The notes under the pieces were generated by a model that made no database searches, was not told the DNA's origin, and saw only the letters and a program-made list of their open reading frames with translations. From the NCBI GenBank assembly GCA_945883565.1, contig CAMCXO010000007.1:1-64000 (forward strand): a stretch of 64,000 bases of DNA, read 5' to 3'. This document shows, in pieces, positions 10,232-18,801 of the stretch (position 1 is the first letter of the stretch; each line of letters begins with the position of its first letter). The translations under genes and the position numbers were made by a program. Source of the DNA: Chryseobacterium gleum (GTDB taxonomy: Bacteria > Bacteroidota > Bacteroidia > Flavobacteriales > Schleiferiaceae).

Positions 10232-10555
10232 ATGAATTTAAGACGAGATGTTTTCCAGGCCATTGCCGACCCTACCCGAAGGGCCATACTCCTCCTTCTC
10301 GCAACCCAATCTATGTCGGCTGGACTTATAGCTTCCCATTTCAACACCGCCAGACCAACGGTATCAAAGCACCTTCAAATTCTTACAGCCTGCGATCTCC
10401 TAAAACAAGAGCAACAAGGCCGGGAAATGGTATACCACCTCAACGCCGATAAAATGTGGGAAATAGCCAGCTTCTTAGAACCTTTTAGAAAACTATGGGA
10501 CGATAAATTCAACAAATTGGAAGAGGTCATGAAAAACCATAAATCAAAAAAATAA
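10232..10555 (+). CDS. ArsR-family winged-helix transcriptional regulator
   Basis: 107 residues, typical for the family. The opening [17 protein letters not shown] and the helix-turn-helix [25 protein letters not shown] region (about residues 28-52, including [10 protein letters not shown]) are diagnostic. No metal-binding Cys pair of the CxC type is visible, so it is closer to the SdpR/YgaV-like ArsR group that co-occurs with SRPBCC proteins than to arsenic sensors. It is first in an operon with the SRPBCC and DoxX-like genes (4- and 6-nt gaps). Repeats over its promoter suggest autoregulation. Confidence 0.88.
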   Translation: MNLRRDVFQAIADPTRRAILLLLATQSMSAGLIASHFNTARPTVSKHLQILTACDLLKQEQQGREMVYHLNADKMWEIASFLEPFRKLWDDKFNKLEEVMKNHKSKK

Positions 10556-10559
10556 AACC

Positions 10560-11027
10560 ATGGAACAAAAAACCAAGCTCTTTGCCGAAGAGGGCTCGCA
10601 GGAAATTCTTATTACCCGAACGTTTAACCTGCCGGTAAACCTGCTTTTCAAAGCCTATACAGAACCCGAATGGGTAGAGCAATGGATGGGCAACAAAGTG
10701 CTTAAAATGGACAATCGCAACCATGGGGGTTACCAATTCGAAACAACAGACGAAAACGGAAACACCTTGTTTAAAGCCAATGGTTCCATTCATAAAATTA
10801 TGGAAAACCAAACCATCATAAGAACTTTTGAAATGGAGAATACCGGATTCCCAGTTCAACTCGAATTCTTAGATTTCGAGTCCGTTACCGAGGCCACAAG
10901 CCTGCTAACAATGAAAATCATCTTTAAATCGGTGGCCGACAGAAACAATATGCTCAAACTTCCTTTTGCCCAAGGCATAAACAGGGCCCATAACCAACTC
11001 GAAAAAACATTCAACAAACCAAACTAA
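10560..11027 (+). CDS. SRPBCC (AHSA1-type) domain protein
   Basis: 155 residues with the START-like SRPBCC fold signature: ITRTFNLPVNLLFKAYTEPEWVEQW near residue 20, and a C-terminal amphipathic helix ending in QGINRAHNQLEKTF. The fold binds a hydrophobic ligand in a deep cavity. Coupling of ArsR and AHSA1-type genes is common, and ligand binding may feed back on the regulator, but the ligand cannot be named. It begins 4 nt after the arsR stop and is followed after 6 nt by a small membrane protein. Confidence 0.85.
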   Translation: MEQKTKLFAEEGSQEILITRTFNLPVNLLFKAYTEPEWVEQWMGNKVLKMDNRNHGGYQFETTDENGNTLFKANGSIHKIMENQTIIRTFEMENTGFPVQLEFLDFESVTEATSLLTMKIIFKSVADRNNMLKLPFAQGINRAHNQLEKTFNKPN

Positions 11028-11033
11028 CAAACC

Positions 11034-11420
11034 ATGAAAAAAAGAGATAAAATCGTATACTGGGTGGCAACCATTTGGCTCAGCTTAGGCATGGTTTCTA
11101 CCGGAATTGTTCAACTCCTACAATTGGAAGAACAAGTTCAAAAAATGAGCGCTTTGGGCTATCCTTCCTATTTCTATACCATAATAGGCATATGGAAAAT
11201 TCTGGGGGTCATCGCCATTCTCCTTCCAAAACTTCCCTTGGTAAAAGAATGGGCTTACGCGGGTTTCTTCTTCTTAATGTCGGGAGCCATTTTTACTCAC
11301 CTGGCCGTAGCCGATGAGGCATCCGAATACTTTGGTCCTGCGCTTTTGCTTGTATTAACCATATTGTCTTGGCATTTTAGGCCGGCAAACCGCAAAATTC
11401 AATTAAGCAAGCTCGAATAA
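11034..11420 (+). CDS. DoxX-like small membrane protein
   Basis: 128 residues with four predicted transmembrane helices (about 8-28, 45-63, 70-90 and 98-115). The pattern (SLGMVSTGIVQL, GIWKILGVIAILLP, EWAYAGFFFLMSGA) is that of the DoxX-like family. Its function is unknown; relatives sit with quinone or stress-related genes. It is the last gene of the ArsR-SRPBCC-DoxX operon. Confidence 0.82.
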   Translation: MKKRDKIVYWVATIWLSLGMVSTGIVQLLQLEEQVQKMSALGYPSYFYTIIGIWKILGVIAILLPKLPLVKEWAYAGFFFLMSGAIFTHLAVADEASEYFGPALLLVLTILSWHFRPANRKIQLSKLE

Positions 11421-11583
11421 ACAGCTTAATCCTGGGCTTGCTCATTATTTGCAATATAACCTTTTCCTGTGCCACCTCAGGGCCGCACCGGCCTGTCAAA
11501 TGCAAAATCACCAACCTGAATTAAGTCACTTATGAAATCTATTGATAAGTTGCGGGCCACCATTAGATTTCAAATGGCCGCAT

Positions 11584-11620
11584 CTTTGTTACCTACTTGA
11601 AGGTAAAACAAAGTTTTAAT
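11584..11620 (+). terminator. Possible intrinsic terminator or small-RNA end
   Basis: CTTTGTTACCT (11584-11594) pairs with AGGTAAAACAAAG (11601-11613) with a 2-nt bulge and a 6-nt loop, then TTTTAATTT follows. The hairpin is A/T-rich and lies 160 bp beyond the DoxX-like gene, so it is a weak call. It could end the upstream operon or an unannotated small transcript. Confidence 0.35.
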
Positions 11621-12076
11621 TTACATATTTAATAAATATAGAGCTTTGATCTTTTGTAAAAATGGGTTAATCAGTAGGCGCTTTTAATTTCAATTTCCAG
11701 AAAACATACTAAATCACCGGCAAACTATTAAACTCCAGAAATTCGAAATAGAGAAACCACCTCAAAAAAAATAACCGGAAAAGGTCTGCACATCTAACCT
11801 TTTATCCTGAAAAGCCAGCAACGCCTTAAACACGTCCAAACCCTTGAACCGTTTTCTTACAAACATGAAAGGGCCAGTGAATTATTCAAAGTTCAGATAT
11901 TCTCCGAAACTCTGTAACAGCCTATCTGCTTTGAATGGCAACAAATTGTTTGTGGAACCTCCGCCACCCAACCATGCATCCGGTAGCACCTCCCTGCCTC
12001 AGTAATTTTCTATCTAAAATTTGCATGCTTACTACAAGTCTCATTAAAAATACTCTATAAAATCAACTCTTATCAG

Positions 12077-12084
12077 TAATTTTG
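12077..12084 (+). promoter_or_regulatory. -7 promoter box for the RloA/RloB operon
   Basis: TAATTTTG matches the Bacteroidetes -7 consensus TAnnTTTG, 28 bp before the start codon. No clear -33 TTG is seen at the right distance. Confidence 0.5.
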
Positions 12085-12112
12085 CAGTCAATTTACAAAT
12101 TAAGCCGCAAAA

Positions 12113-13432
12113 ATGCTCATAGAATTCAATGTTCAAAATTTTGGTTCCATAAAAGAAAAGCAGACGCTCTCGTTTGAAGCGGATAAATCAACCCATTTAG
12201 AAAACCATTTTATAATTAACACCACCGGAAAACTAAGGCTCCTCAAGCTCGCCCTTATTTACGGTGCTAACGCTTCTGGCAAGTCTACCATTTTAAAAGC
12301 CCTTGAATTCCTAAGAAAACTTGTTCTAGAACCAACCGAAAAGAAAACCGATAATCTTGAGCTTAACCCTTTCCTCTTCGACTCCGAATCAGCAAAAAAG
12401 AATTCAATTTTATCCATTCACTTCATCCAAAATGATATTAGATACTATTATGAAGTGGAATTAAATAGAAAAGCCATTTTCAGAGAGGAACTACTGTTTT
12501 TTAATCCAAATAAAGCCACTGTATTTAAACGAACATCCAACGTACACAAACAATTCACTGAGATCACGTTTGGAAGCAAAATAAAAAAAGACAAAATCAC
12601 TGAACAGAATTTAGAAGCGAACACGCTCTGGAACAATACAGTACTCGGCGGATTTCTAAAAACCAACGTCGACGTCAAAGAACTAAAAGAAGCTGTAGAT
12701 TGGTTTAAAAACTATCTGCGCCCATTAATTTTTACAAATACCCAATTAGAAGGCTTTGTTACATCAAAAATCGAATCTGGCGAAGTGTCTAAGTCAGATG
12801 TTGTAAACATACTTAAGCAGGCAGACTTTAATATTTCTGACCTAGTTATTCAAGAAGAAAAAAAGGGAATTCCCGATGGGTTAATGAATTTTTTGAAGAA
12901 ACAACTTAAGGATTCACCAAAAGGGATAGAAAAAATAGAAGAAATAGAAGAAAAAGGGGGAATAGCTTCTGCTAATCTTGAATTTGAACACACTGTTAAT
13001 CAAGTTAAATATTCCTTACCCATAGAAATGGAGTCTCAGGGAACTAGAAGGTTCTATGGTTTCGCAGGCCTTTTAAGTATGTTAATTAAAAATTCAGTCG
13101 CTTTTCCTATTGATGAATTAGAAGCTTCTTTGCACCCCGAATTGTTCACCCACTTTTTACTTTCTTTCTTAATCAACTCCAAAAAATCCCAAATTATTGC
13201 AACCACACACAACAGAGAAATTTTAACCAATAAAGACATTTTTAGAAATGATGCCATTTGGTTTACAGACAAATCCGAGAAGTCTGCTACCCAATTGTAC
13301 TCATTATCCGATTTTGATAGTTCCGTTGTTAGAGACAGCAGTAACATTTTTAACGCTTATAAAACAGGTAAATTAGGAGGCTTGCCTAATTTGGGTGATT
13401 ATTATATTGATATAAGCCATGAGGAAAACTAA
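12113..13432 (+). CDS. rloA: RloA/AbiLi-type AAA ATPase
   Basis: 439 residues. An ABC/SMC-like ATPase of the AAA_15/AAA_21 type: N-terminal FNVQNFGSIKEKQTLSF, Walker A GANASGKST near residue 51, Walker B with D-loop IDELEASLHPEL near 333-344, and the switch histidine in ATTHNREIL near 362. The middle contains a charged helical insert. Paired with RloB it resembles the AbiL abortive-infection system and the rlo genes found in restriction loci. The family is thought to sense phage and license a toxic nuclease partner. The stop overlaps the rloB start by 14 nt. It lies 2.2 kb beyond a DISARM operon, which supports a defence role. Confidence 0.82.
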   Translation: MLIEFNVQNFGSIKEKQTLSFEADKSTHLENHFIINTTGKLRLLKLALIYGANASGKSTILKALEFLRKLVLEPTEKKTDNLELNPFLFDSESAKKNSILSIHFIQNDIRYYYEVELNRKAIFREELLFFNPNKATVFKRTSNVHKQFTEITFGSKIKKDKITEQNLEANTLWNNTVLGGFLKTNVDVKELKEAVDWFKNYLRPLIFTNTQLEGFVTSKIESGEVSKSDVVNILKQADFNISDLVIQEEKKGIPDGLMNFLKKQLKDSPKGIEKIEEIEEKGGIASANLEFEHTVNQVKYSLPIEMESQGTRRFYGFAGLLSMLIKNSVAFPIDELEASLHPELFTHFLLSFLINSKKSQIIATTHNREILTNKDIFRNDAIWFTDKSEKSATQLYSLSDFDSSVVRDSSNIFNAYKTGKLGGLPNLGDYYIDISHEEN

Positions 13433-14060
13433 AGCAATTCCTTTAAAAACCAAAACAACATTTGCAGTTGTGGTTGATGGCGATTGCGAAGTGTGGTATT
13501 TGCAAATGCTAAAAAGGAATGAACGGTCCGTTTTTGTAAATATAGAACCTAAAATTCCTCAAAGGAAAAGTCTATCTGAACAATATAAAAAGGCAATTGA
13601 ACTATCTTTAGAATACTCTAAGGTTTTTTGGATAGTTGATTTTGATGTAATATCTCTTGAAACCAAAAATGCTCTGGGTAGCAAAAAAACGGCAACCCAA
13701 TTATTCTTACAGTACAGGAAAACCATTTCAGAAAAACACTATAACATTGTGGTCATTGTAAATAATCCTTGTCTCGAATTTTGGCTTCTGTTACATTATG
13801 AAGCGACTTCGAAATACTTTAATAATTGTGAAGAAGCAGAAAAGCAACTAAAAAAACACCTTAAAGATTATGAGAAATCCCTAAAATACTACACAAAACA
13901 GGGCAACGACATTTACCCACGGCTAAAACCACATTTGTCATCCGCTTTAAAAAATGCAAAAACCCTGAAATTATTCGATATCGAAAACCCCAACAAAGCA
14001 CTTTCTGAAATGCATTTGTTTTTTGAAGCAGACGAGTTTGAACAGCTCTTTAAAAACTAA
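13419..14060 (+). CDS. rloB: RloB/AbiLii-type TOPRIM-like protein
   Basis: 213 residues of the RloB family. Signature parts are VVDGDCEVWYLQMLKRNE near residue 13, WIVDFDVI near 68 (DxD), and NPCLEFWLLLHYE near 112. Together these fit a TOPRIM-like metal site with acidic residues; the first acidic position appears as Asp in VDGDCE where many relatives have Glu. In the AbiL model RloB is the nuclease-like effector controlled by the ATPase. It overlaps rloA by 14 nt and so is translationally coupled. No terminator is obvious after it. Confidence 0.82.
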   Translation: MRKTKAIPLKTKTTFAVVVDGDCEVWYLQMLKRNERSVFVNIEPKIPQRKSLSEQYKKAIELSLEYSKVFWIVDFDVISLETKNALGSKKTATQLFLQYRKTISEKHYNIVVIVNNPCLEFWLLLHYEATSKYFNNCEEAEKQLKKHLKDYEKSLKYYTKQGNDIYPRLKPHLSSALKNAKTLKLFDIENPNKALSEMHLFFEADEFEQLFKN

Positions 14061-14224
14061 AAGTCATCAAGGCTTCATAGCCAAGCTACTGCCCAAAATG
14101 GACTTTCAAAGTTCCATTAACTTAATCGCTTCTTTAAAATAACCATCTTTTACTACTTGCATTACTAACTTGTATTTTCAACTGTACATCTGCCTAACTA
14201 CCCTCAACCCCACAAAACAAATCC

Positions 14225-14770
14225 ATGACGATCAACTATAAATTAAACGAAAACGACTTTCTAACCTACCAACTCTTTATTGCCTCACAGTCGAAACGAA
14301 TTCAAAAGAAAAGGAAAAGAAGCAAAGTGCTAATTCCAATGGTTTATTCTGCCATTGCCCTCTTATTCTACTTTCAAAACAGCTATTCAATGTCCATCTT
14401 CTTTTTAATTATTAGTGTTTTGTGGTTCTTTGTTTACCCTCTTTGGGAAAAACAACATTACCTCAAGCATTATCAGGGCTTCATTCAAGAAAACTATAAA
14501 GACCGTTGTGGAAGAACCGTAACCTTAGAGCTAACAAACGATTTTATTCTGGCCCAAGACAATGGCAGCGAAAGCAAGGTACTCACAACCGAATTACAGG
14601 AAATCTGCGAAATACCTACCGCCATTTACATCAAACTAAATGGTGGCCAAGCCTTTATTCTGCCCAAAAACGAATTCACTAACCTCAACGACCTAAAAAC
14701 CCAACTCAACGAATTGGCAACCCATTTAAACATAGGCTACGTTACCAACCATAAATGGAAATGGTCCTAG
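14225..14770 (+). CDS. YcxB-like membrane protein
   Basis: 181 residues. The layout is that of YcxB-like proteins: an N-terminal NYKLNENDFLTYQLF segment, a basic stretch, two adjacent transmembrane helices (about 37-52 and 57-74), then a soluble domain with LELTNDFILAQDNGSES and a hydrophobic TAIYIKLNGGQAFILPKNEF core. Molecular function is unknown. It stands alone, 164 bp after rloB. Confidence 0.75.
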   Translation: MTINYKLNENDFLTYQLFIASQSKRIQKKRKRSKVLIPMVYSAIALLFYFQNSYSMSIFFLIISVLWFFVYPLWEKQHYLKHYQGFIQENYKDRCGRTVTLELTNDFILAQDNGSESKVLTTELQEICEIPTAIYIKLNGGQAFILPKNEFTNLNDLKTQLNELATHLNIGYVTNHKWKWS

Positions 14771-14914
14771 TTAACCGGTACATCAACACTTATCCTTAAC
14801 AAAGAGGTCAAAACTTTTTGAATTTGGCTCTGTCCGGTCCAAAATCTTAATCCCTGTGTTTTACTACCTTCGGTTAAGGGCAATTCCTTTGCCCAATAAC
14901 CATTACCAAATGCT

Positions 14915-15397
14915 ATGAAAACCCTTGTTCTACTTACAATTCTCTGCGCATCAAGCCTCTCTTTTGGCCAAACGCCTTCAAAAAACGACACCAACAATAC
15001 AAACCCCAATTACAACGAAACGCTTGCGCAAAAACTAAGCGCAGACGACTATGGCATGAAAAGCTACTTTTTGGTGATACTAAAATCAGGAGCCAATAAA
15101 ACCTCAGACAAAGAGCTAATCAACAACAGTTTCAGAGGCCATCTAAACAACATAAACCGCTTAGTACAAGAAGGGAAACTCGTCATTGCTGGGCCACTAA
15201 GCCAAAATGAACATCAATACAGAGGCATTTTTATTCTCCACCACTTAGCTTCAACAGAAGAAGCGAACCTCATTCTTCAAACCGACCCCGCCATTAAAAA
15301 CGGGCTTCTAGACTACGAAATATTCACCTGGTATGGTTCGGCCGCCATTCCCGAATATTTACCCTTTTCCGAAAAAATCTGGAAACTAAAACCTTAA
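14915..15397 (+). CDS. Exported YciI-like domain protein
   Basis: 160 residues. An N-terminal signal peptide (MKTLVLLTILCASSLSFG, cleavage near residue 18-19) precedes a YCII-related domain: YFLVILKSG, the helix FRGHLNNINRLVQEGKLVIAGP, and LHHLASTEEANLILQTDPAI. The fold is a ferredoxin-like dimer; the usual catalytic role is uncertain. A near-match -7 box (TACCTTCG, 14865-14872) lies about 40 bp upstream. Confidence 0.82.
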   Translation: MKTLVLLTILCASSLSFGQTPSKNDTNNTNPNYNETLAQKLSADDYGMKSYFLVILKSGANKTSDKELINNSFRGHLNNINRLVQEGKLVIAGPLSQNEHQYRGIFILHHLASTEEANLILQTDPAIKNGLLDYEIFTWYGSAAIPEYLPFSEKIWKLKP

Positions 15398-15519
15398 ACT
15401 ATTCTATAACCATTCAAACCCTTTTCATAATCTCTTATATAACGGGCAAAACCACAGTGGCTTGATTAATCCTGTAAGCAGCAAACAAGCCTATATTTAC
15501 CCTAACAATACCCACCACC

Positions 15520-15942
15520 ATGGCCCAAAACGAAACCATCACGGTAAAAGCCTTGGTAGAAGCCCATCCCGAAAAAGTTTGGACCTTTTACACCCTGCCC
15601 GAACACATTACCCAATGGAACTTCGCCGACCCAAGTTGGCACTGTCCCTCTGCCTCTAACCAATTAGAAATAGGGGGCCGATACTTGGCCCGAATGGAAG
15701 CCAAAGATGGAAGCTTTGGTTTCGACTTCGAAGCCGTTTATACCAACATTCAAACGCACCGCCGTTTAAGCTATGTGTTTGGCAACCGCCATGCCCACAT
15801 CACGTTTACCCCCATTGGCAACCATACCGAAGTAAGCATTCAATTCGAAGCCGAATCCGAAAACCCAATCGAACTGCAACGCAATGGCTGGCAAGCCATT
15901 TTAAACCAATTTAAACACCATTGCGAATCCCAACCACAATAA
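15520..15942 (+). CDS. SRPBCC (AHSA1-type) domain protein
   Basis: 140 residues starting MAQNETITVKALVEAHPEKVW, the standard SRPBCC opening, with PEHITQWNFADPSWHCP, a GGRYLARMEAKDGSFGFDFE strand region and a C-terminal helix NGWQAILNQFKHH. It is a ligand-binding-type fold with unknown substrate. The ATG at 15520 is chosen because the domain starts right after it; an overlapping frame in another register is a shadow. Confidence 0.82.
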   Translation: MAQNETITVKALVEAHPEKVWTFYTLPEHITQWNFADPSWHCPSASNQLEIGGRYLARMEAKDGSFGFDFEAVYTNIQTHRRLSYVFGNRHAHITFTPIGNHTEVSIQFEAESENPIELQRNGWQAILNQFKHHCESQPQ

Positions 15943-16036
15943 GCCATACTTCAGAAAGGCGTAAAACCATCTACGGTTTACCATAACCGCATCGCCTATA
16001 AATCCAAGTCCTTTCTCCTCTTTAAAAACCAGTCCC

Positions 16037-16948
16037 ATGCGTCTTAGGCCATTTACCCTTTTTTTATTTATTTCTACCATAGGCTCCCATTTGCTTTACA
16101 GCCAAGGCTGCAGCGATGCTGGCTTCTGTACCCTCGACAGCTTTAAACCCCAGGGCGACGATACCTCCAAAGTCTTTCACAATCAATTCAAAATAGGCGC
16201 ATTCTTCGGCAGTGCCGACAACAACATAGCCGTTTTCGGCAACTACCTAGAATACCAGAGAAAGCTCTCGAAAAAAATTTCACTCGATGCCAAACTCACC
16301 ACCCTGGCGCAAAATGGAAACGGTATTTCTGTATTTGGCCTTTCCGATTTCTTCCTAAACGCCAACTACTCCACCAACCAAAAAATTAAGTTTTCACTTG
16401 GCCTCAAACTCCCTCTTTCCACAGCCAACAGCAGCCTAAACCAGCTGCCTCTTCCTATGGATTATCAAGCCAGTCTGGGTACCGTCGACCTCATCATCGG
16501 TGTGGGCTACGAATACAAAAAATTTCAGTTCGTTGCCGCCCTTCAACAGCCCATCACCCAAAACAACAACGCTTTTCTGGCCTCTGCCTATCCCGAAAAC
16601 AACGCCTTAAGCCGTTTCCAATCCACCCGAAATTTCACCAGAGCAGGCGATGTTCTTCTCCGGGTCTCTTACCCCTTTAAAATGAGCCCCAAATTCAAAC
16701 TTACCCCCAGCATCCTGCCCATTTACCACTTAACCAACGATCAATACACCGACGAATTCAATGTCGCCAGAACCATAGAAAAATCGCAAGGATTAACCCT
16801 TAATGGCAACCTATACTTCGATTACCGCCTCAACGCCAACCAAATACTGCAACTAAACTTGGGCATTCCCTTCGTGGTTCGCGAATCGCGACCCGATGGC
16901 TTAACCCGCTCTTTTATTGCCAACCTCGAATACCGAATTGGCTTTTAA
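16037..16948 (+). CDS. Putative outer-membrane beta-barrel protein
   Basis: 303 residues with a signal peptide (about 1-24) and a mature part made of alternating amphipathic strands (NNIAVFGNYLEYQRKLS, IKFSLGLKLPLST, QFVAALQQPITQ), ending in the aromatic residue expected for Bam-dependent barrels (LEYRIGF). I do not recognise a named family with certainty; it resembles outer-membrane transporters common in Bacteroidota. Two Cys near the mature N-terminus could form a disulfide. No neighbour indicates a substrate. Confidence 0.6.
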   Translation: MRLRPFTLFLFISTIGSHLLYSQGCSDAGFCTLDSFKPQGDDTSKVFHNQFKIGAFFGSADNNIAVFGNYLEYQRKLSKKISLDAKLTTLAQNGNGISVFGLSDFFLNANYSTNQKIKFSLGLKLPLSTANSSLNQLPLPMDYQASLGTVDLIIGVGYEYKKFQFVAALQQPITQNNNAFLASAYPENNALSRFQSTRNFTRAGDVLLRVSYPFKMSPKFKLTPSILPIYHLTNDQYTDEFNVARTIEKSQGLTLNGNLYFDYRLNANQILQLNLGIPFVVRESRPDGLTRSFIANLEYRIGF

Positions 16949-16990
16949 ACCACCAGCCTTCAAAATCGACTTGCCTATAAACCCCTCCCC

Positions 16991-17383
16991 ATGCATCCAA
17001 ATACCCTGGCCTACAACCAACAGCAAAACGAAGCCGATCAAGCCATTTGCTCCATTCTGGCCACCCACATAGAGCAAGAAATTCCGCAAGCCGAAAACAA
17101 AATTTGGCACGGACACCCGGTTTGGTTTCTAACAGGAAACCCCATTGTGGGCTACAGCAAACAAAAAATGGGCATAAGACTCATGTTTTGGAGTGGATCC
17201 GATTTCAACCACGAAAAACTAAACATCAAAGGCCTTAAGTTTAAAGAGGCTTCCATTTTCTACCAATCAGAAACCGACATAAACATCCAGGATCTCAAAC
17301 TCTGGCTCGAGTTGTCTGTCACCATTCAATGGGACTACAAAAACCTGATAAAGAAAAAAGGATTGCTCGAAAAACGTGTCTAA
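16991..17383 (+). CDS. DUF1801 domain protein
   Basis: 130 residues. The pattern PQAENKIWHGHPVWFLTGNPIVGYSKQKMGIRLMFWSG is that of the YdhG/DUF1801 family, a small alpha/beta fold sometimes linked to metal or frataxin-like functions but not biochemically defined. It is followed after 1 nt by the DUF2200 gene and is probably cotranscribed with it. Confidence 0.75.
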   Translation: MHPNTLAYNQQQNEADQAICSILATHIEQEIPQAENKIWHGHPVWFLTGNPIVGYSKQKMGIRLMFWSGSDFNHEKLNIKGLKFKEASIFYQSETDINIQDLKLWLELSVTIQWDYKNLIKKKGLLEKRV

Positions 17384-17384
17384 C

Positions 17385-17750
17385 ATGCAACCTACCGAAG
17401 CCCACAACGAAAAAATGGCCCGAATTCAATTTGCCGGCGTTTACCCTTACTACTTGGCCAAAGTCGAGAAAAAAGGCCGAACCCGAGCCGAATTACACCT
17501 CGTAATACAATGGCTAACCGGCTTTAACGAAGAACGCATCCTTCAACTCATCCAAGAAAAAGTTACCTTCCAGGAATTCTTTGCCCAAGCCCATCTCAAC
17601 CCCGCGGCCCAAAACATCAAAGGCCTCATTTGCGGCTACAGAGTAGAAGAAATTCAAAACCCTTTAACCCAAAAAGTCAGGTATTTAGATAAATTAATAG
17701 ACGAATTGGCAAAAGGCAAAAAGCTCGATACTATTTTCAGAACACTTTAA
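17385..17750 (+). CDS. DUF2200 domain protein
   Basis: 121 residues from the ATG at 17385. The motif FAGVYPYYLAKVEKKGRTRAE followed by a VIQWLTGF segment is the core of DUF2200, a family of unknown function. An upstream in-frame GTG at 17376 would overlap the previous gene by 8 nt; the ATG 1 nt after the DUF1801 stop is preferred. Confidence 0.78.
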   Translation: MQPTEAHNEKMARIQFAGVYPYYLAKVEKKGRTRAELHLVIQWLTGFNEERILQLIQEKVTFQEFFAQAHLNPAAQNIKGLICGYRVEEIQNPLTQKVRYLDKLIDELAKGKKLDTIFRTL

Positions 17751-17827
17751 AATACGGGCTTACTCCGCTTCCACACAACACCTAAGCCTCACGTCAATCC
17801 CAAAAAACCAATAACGGTCTATTTCAT

Positions 17828-17982
17828 TTGGGCGGCCCCGCTCGGGGCACAAAACCCATTTAAAGCCAAACCATCCTCATACCCCTCGCGCGCCGGGCTT
17901 TCCGCTCCAAGTCCTCGCCTAAATGGCATTTACTTCCAAAACCCCATTATTCAACGGCTCCGGGCTTTCCGCTTCAATCCCT
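17828..17982. repeat. Dispersed intergenic repeat element, locus A
   Basis: A gene-free stretch holding a hairpin GCCCCG/CGGGGC (17835-17848) and two copies of a CCGGGCTTTCCGCT-CAA motif (17893-17914 and 17960-17981). A related pair lies at 33107-33180. The elements resemble the REP-like intergenic repeats often seen in Bacteroidota genomes. Function is unknown. Confidence 0.6.
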
Positions 17983-18012
17983 GCCGCAACCTGGTTTTAC
18001 GAACATATTTGT

Positions 18013-18038
18013 AAAAAAAAGCCCCCCTTTCGGGAGGC
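18013..18038 (-). terminator. Intrinsic terminator of the peroxiredoxin gene
   Basis: Read on the minus strand: stem GCCTCCC/GGGGGGC with a GAAA loop, followed by eight T, starting 23 bp after the stop codon of the minus-strand peroxiredoxin gene. Confidence 0.8.
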
Positions 18039-18060
18039 CTTCGCTTCTAATATTTGTTAT

Positions 18061-18693
18061 TTAGTGCTTGGCTAAATAGCTGGCCACTCCATCGTGTGTG
18101 GCATTCATGCCTTCTTTGCCTTCGCTCCAGTTAGCAGGACAAACCTCGCCTTTCTTTTCAAAATACTGCAAAGAATCTACCATGCGCATGGCCTCGTCAA
18201 CATTGCGGCCCAATGGCAAATCGTTTACCAACTGGTGACGAACCACACCGTTTTTGTCAATCAAAAACAAGCCACGGTATGCAATAAGTTCACCTTCTGC
18301 ACAAAGCTCATCGTTATCGTTGTAGTAATACGATCCGGCCAACACATCATAATTGGTGCTAATGGTTTTGTTGGTATCGGCTACTATAGGATAGGTTACA
18401 CCCTGTATCCCACCATGGTCTTTCGACATTTGCAACCAACCCCAATGGCTTTGCTCGGTATCGGTAGAAACGGCTATAATTTCAACATCTTTTTTATTGA
18501 AATCGGCTAAACGCTCTTGAAAAGCATGCAGTTCGGTGGGGCAAACAAAAGTGAAATCTTTCGGATAAAAGAACAGAATCACGTACTTCTTGCCATGAAA
18601 CTGCTCAAGGCTGAAGTCTTTCACAATTTCTTCGCCGTTAATAACGGCTGATGCGGTAAATAAAGGGGCTTTTTTGCCTACTAGTACGGCCAT
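18061..18693 (-). CDS. Typical 2-Cys peroxiredoxin (AhpC/Prx1 type)
   Basis: 210 residues. The peroxidatic Cys lies in FYPKDFTFVCPTELHAF (about residue 52) and the resolving Cys in GEVCPANW (about residue 180), with a C-terminal tail ending SYLAKH. It reduces H2O2 and organic hydroperoxides in the cytoplasm using thioredoxin or AhpF; no ahpF is adjacent. It is a single-gene unit with its own -7 box (18720-18727) and terminator. It could equally be called ahpC. Confidence 0.92.
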   Translation of the reverse strand: MAVLVGKKAPLFTASAVINGEEIVKDFSLEQFHGKKYVILFFYPKDFTFVCPTELHAFQERLADFNKKDVEIIAVSTDTEQSHWGWLQMSKDHGGIQGVTYPIVADTNKTISTNYDVLAGSYYYNDNDELCAEGELIAYRGLFLIDKNGVVRHQLVNDLPLGRNVDEAMRMVDSLQYFEKKGEVCPANWSEGKEGMNATHDGVASYLAKH

Positions 18694-18719
18694 GTTAAAG
18701 TGCTTTTTAAATTATGCCA

Positions 18720-18727
18720 CAAAGATA
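18720..18727 (-). promoter_or_regulatory. -7 promoter box for the peroxiredoxin gene
   Basis: TATCTTTG on the minus strand matches TAnnTTTG, 26 bp upstream of the start codon. No clear -33 TTG is present. Confidence 0.5.
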
Positions 18728-18801
18728 GGGGGCGCCGTGGGCGCTTATAAGTGGCTTTTGTTAAATTATGGCTATCAACACATAAGCAACGGCAATGAGC
18801 C

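Larger units (their letters stand above)
11421..12112 (+). other. Long intergenic region before RloA
   Basis: 692 bp with no convincing gene; only very short reading frames occur, for example 22 codons from about 11532. It contains one imperfect hairpin with a T-rich tail (11584-11620, listed separately) and the rloA promoter box at 12077-12084. Nothing else stands out. Confidence 0.5.

Noticed and set aside
11532-11600. 22-codon frame in the gap before rloA
   Set aside because: Too short, no promoter box, and it ends inside the hairpin; could not be supported as a gene.
17828-17982. Possible CRISPR-like repeats
   Set aside because: Only two motif copies with dissimilar spacing and no cas genes; these are dispersed intergenic repeats.
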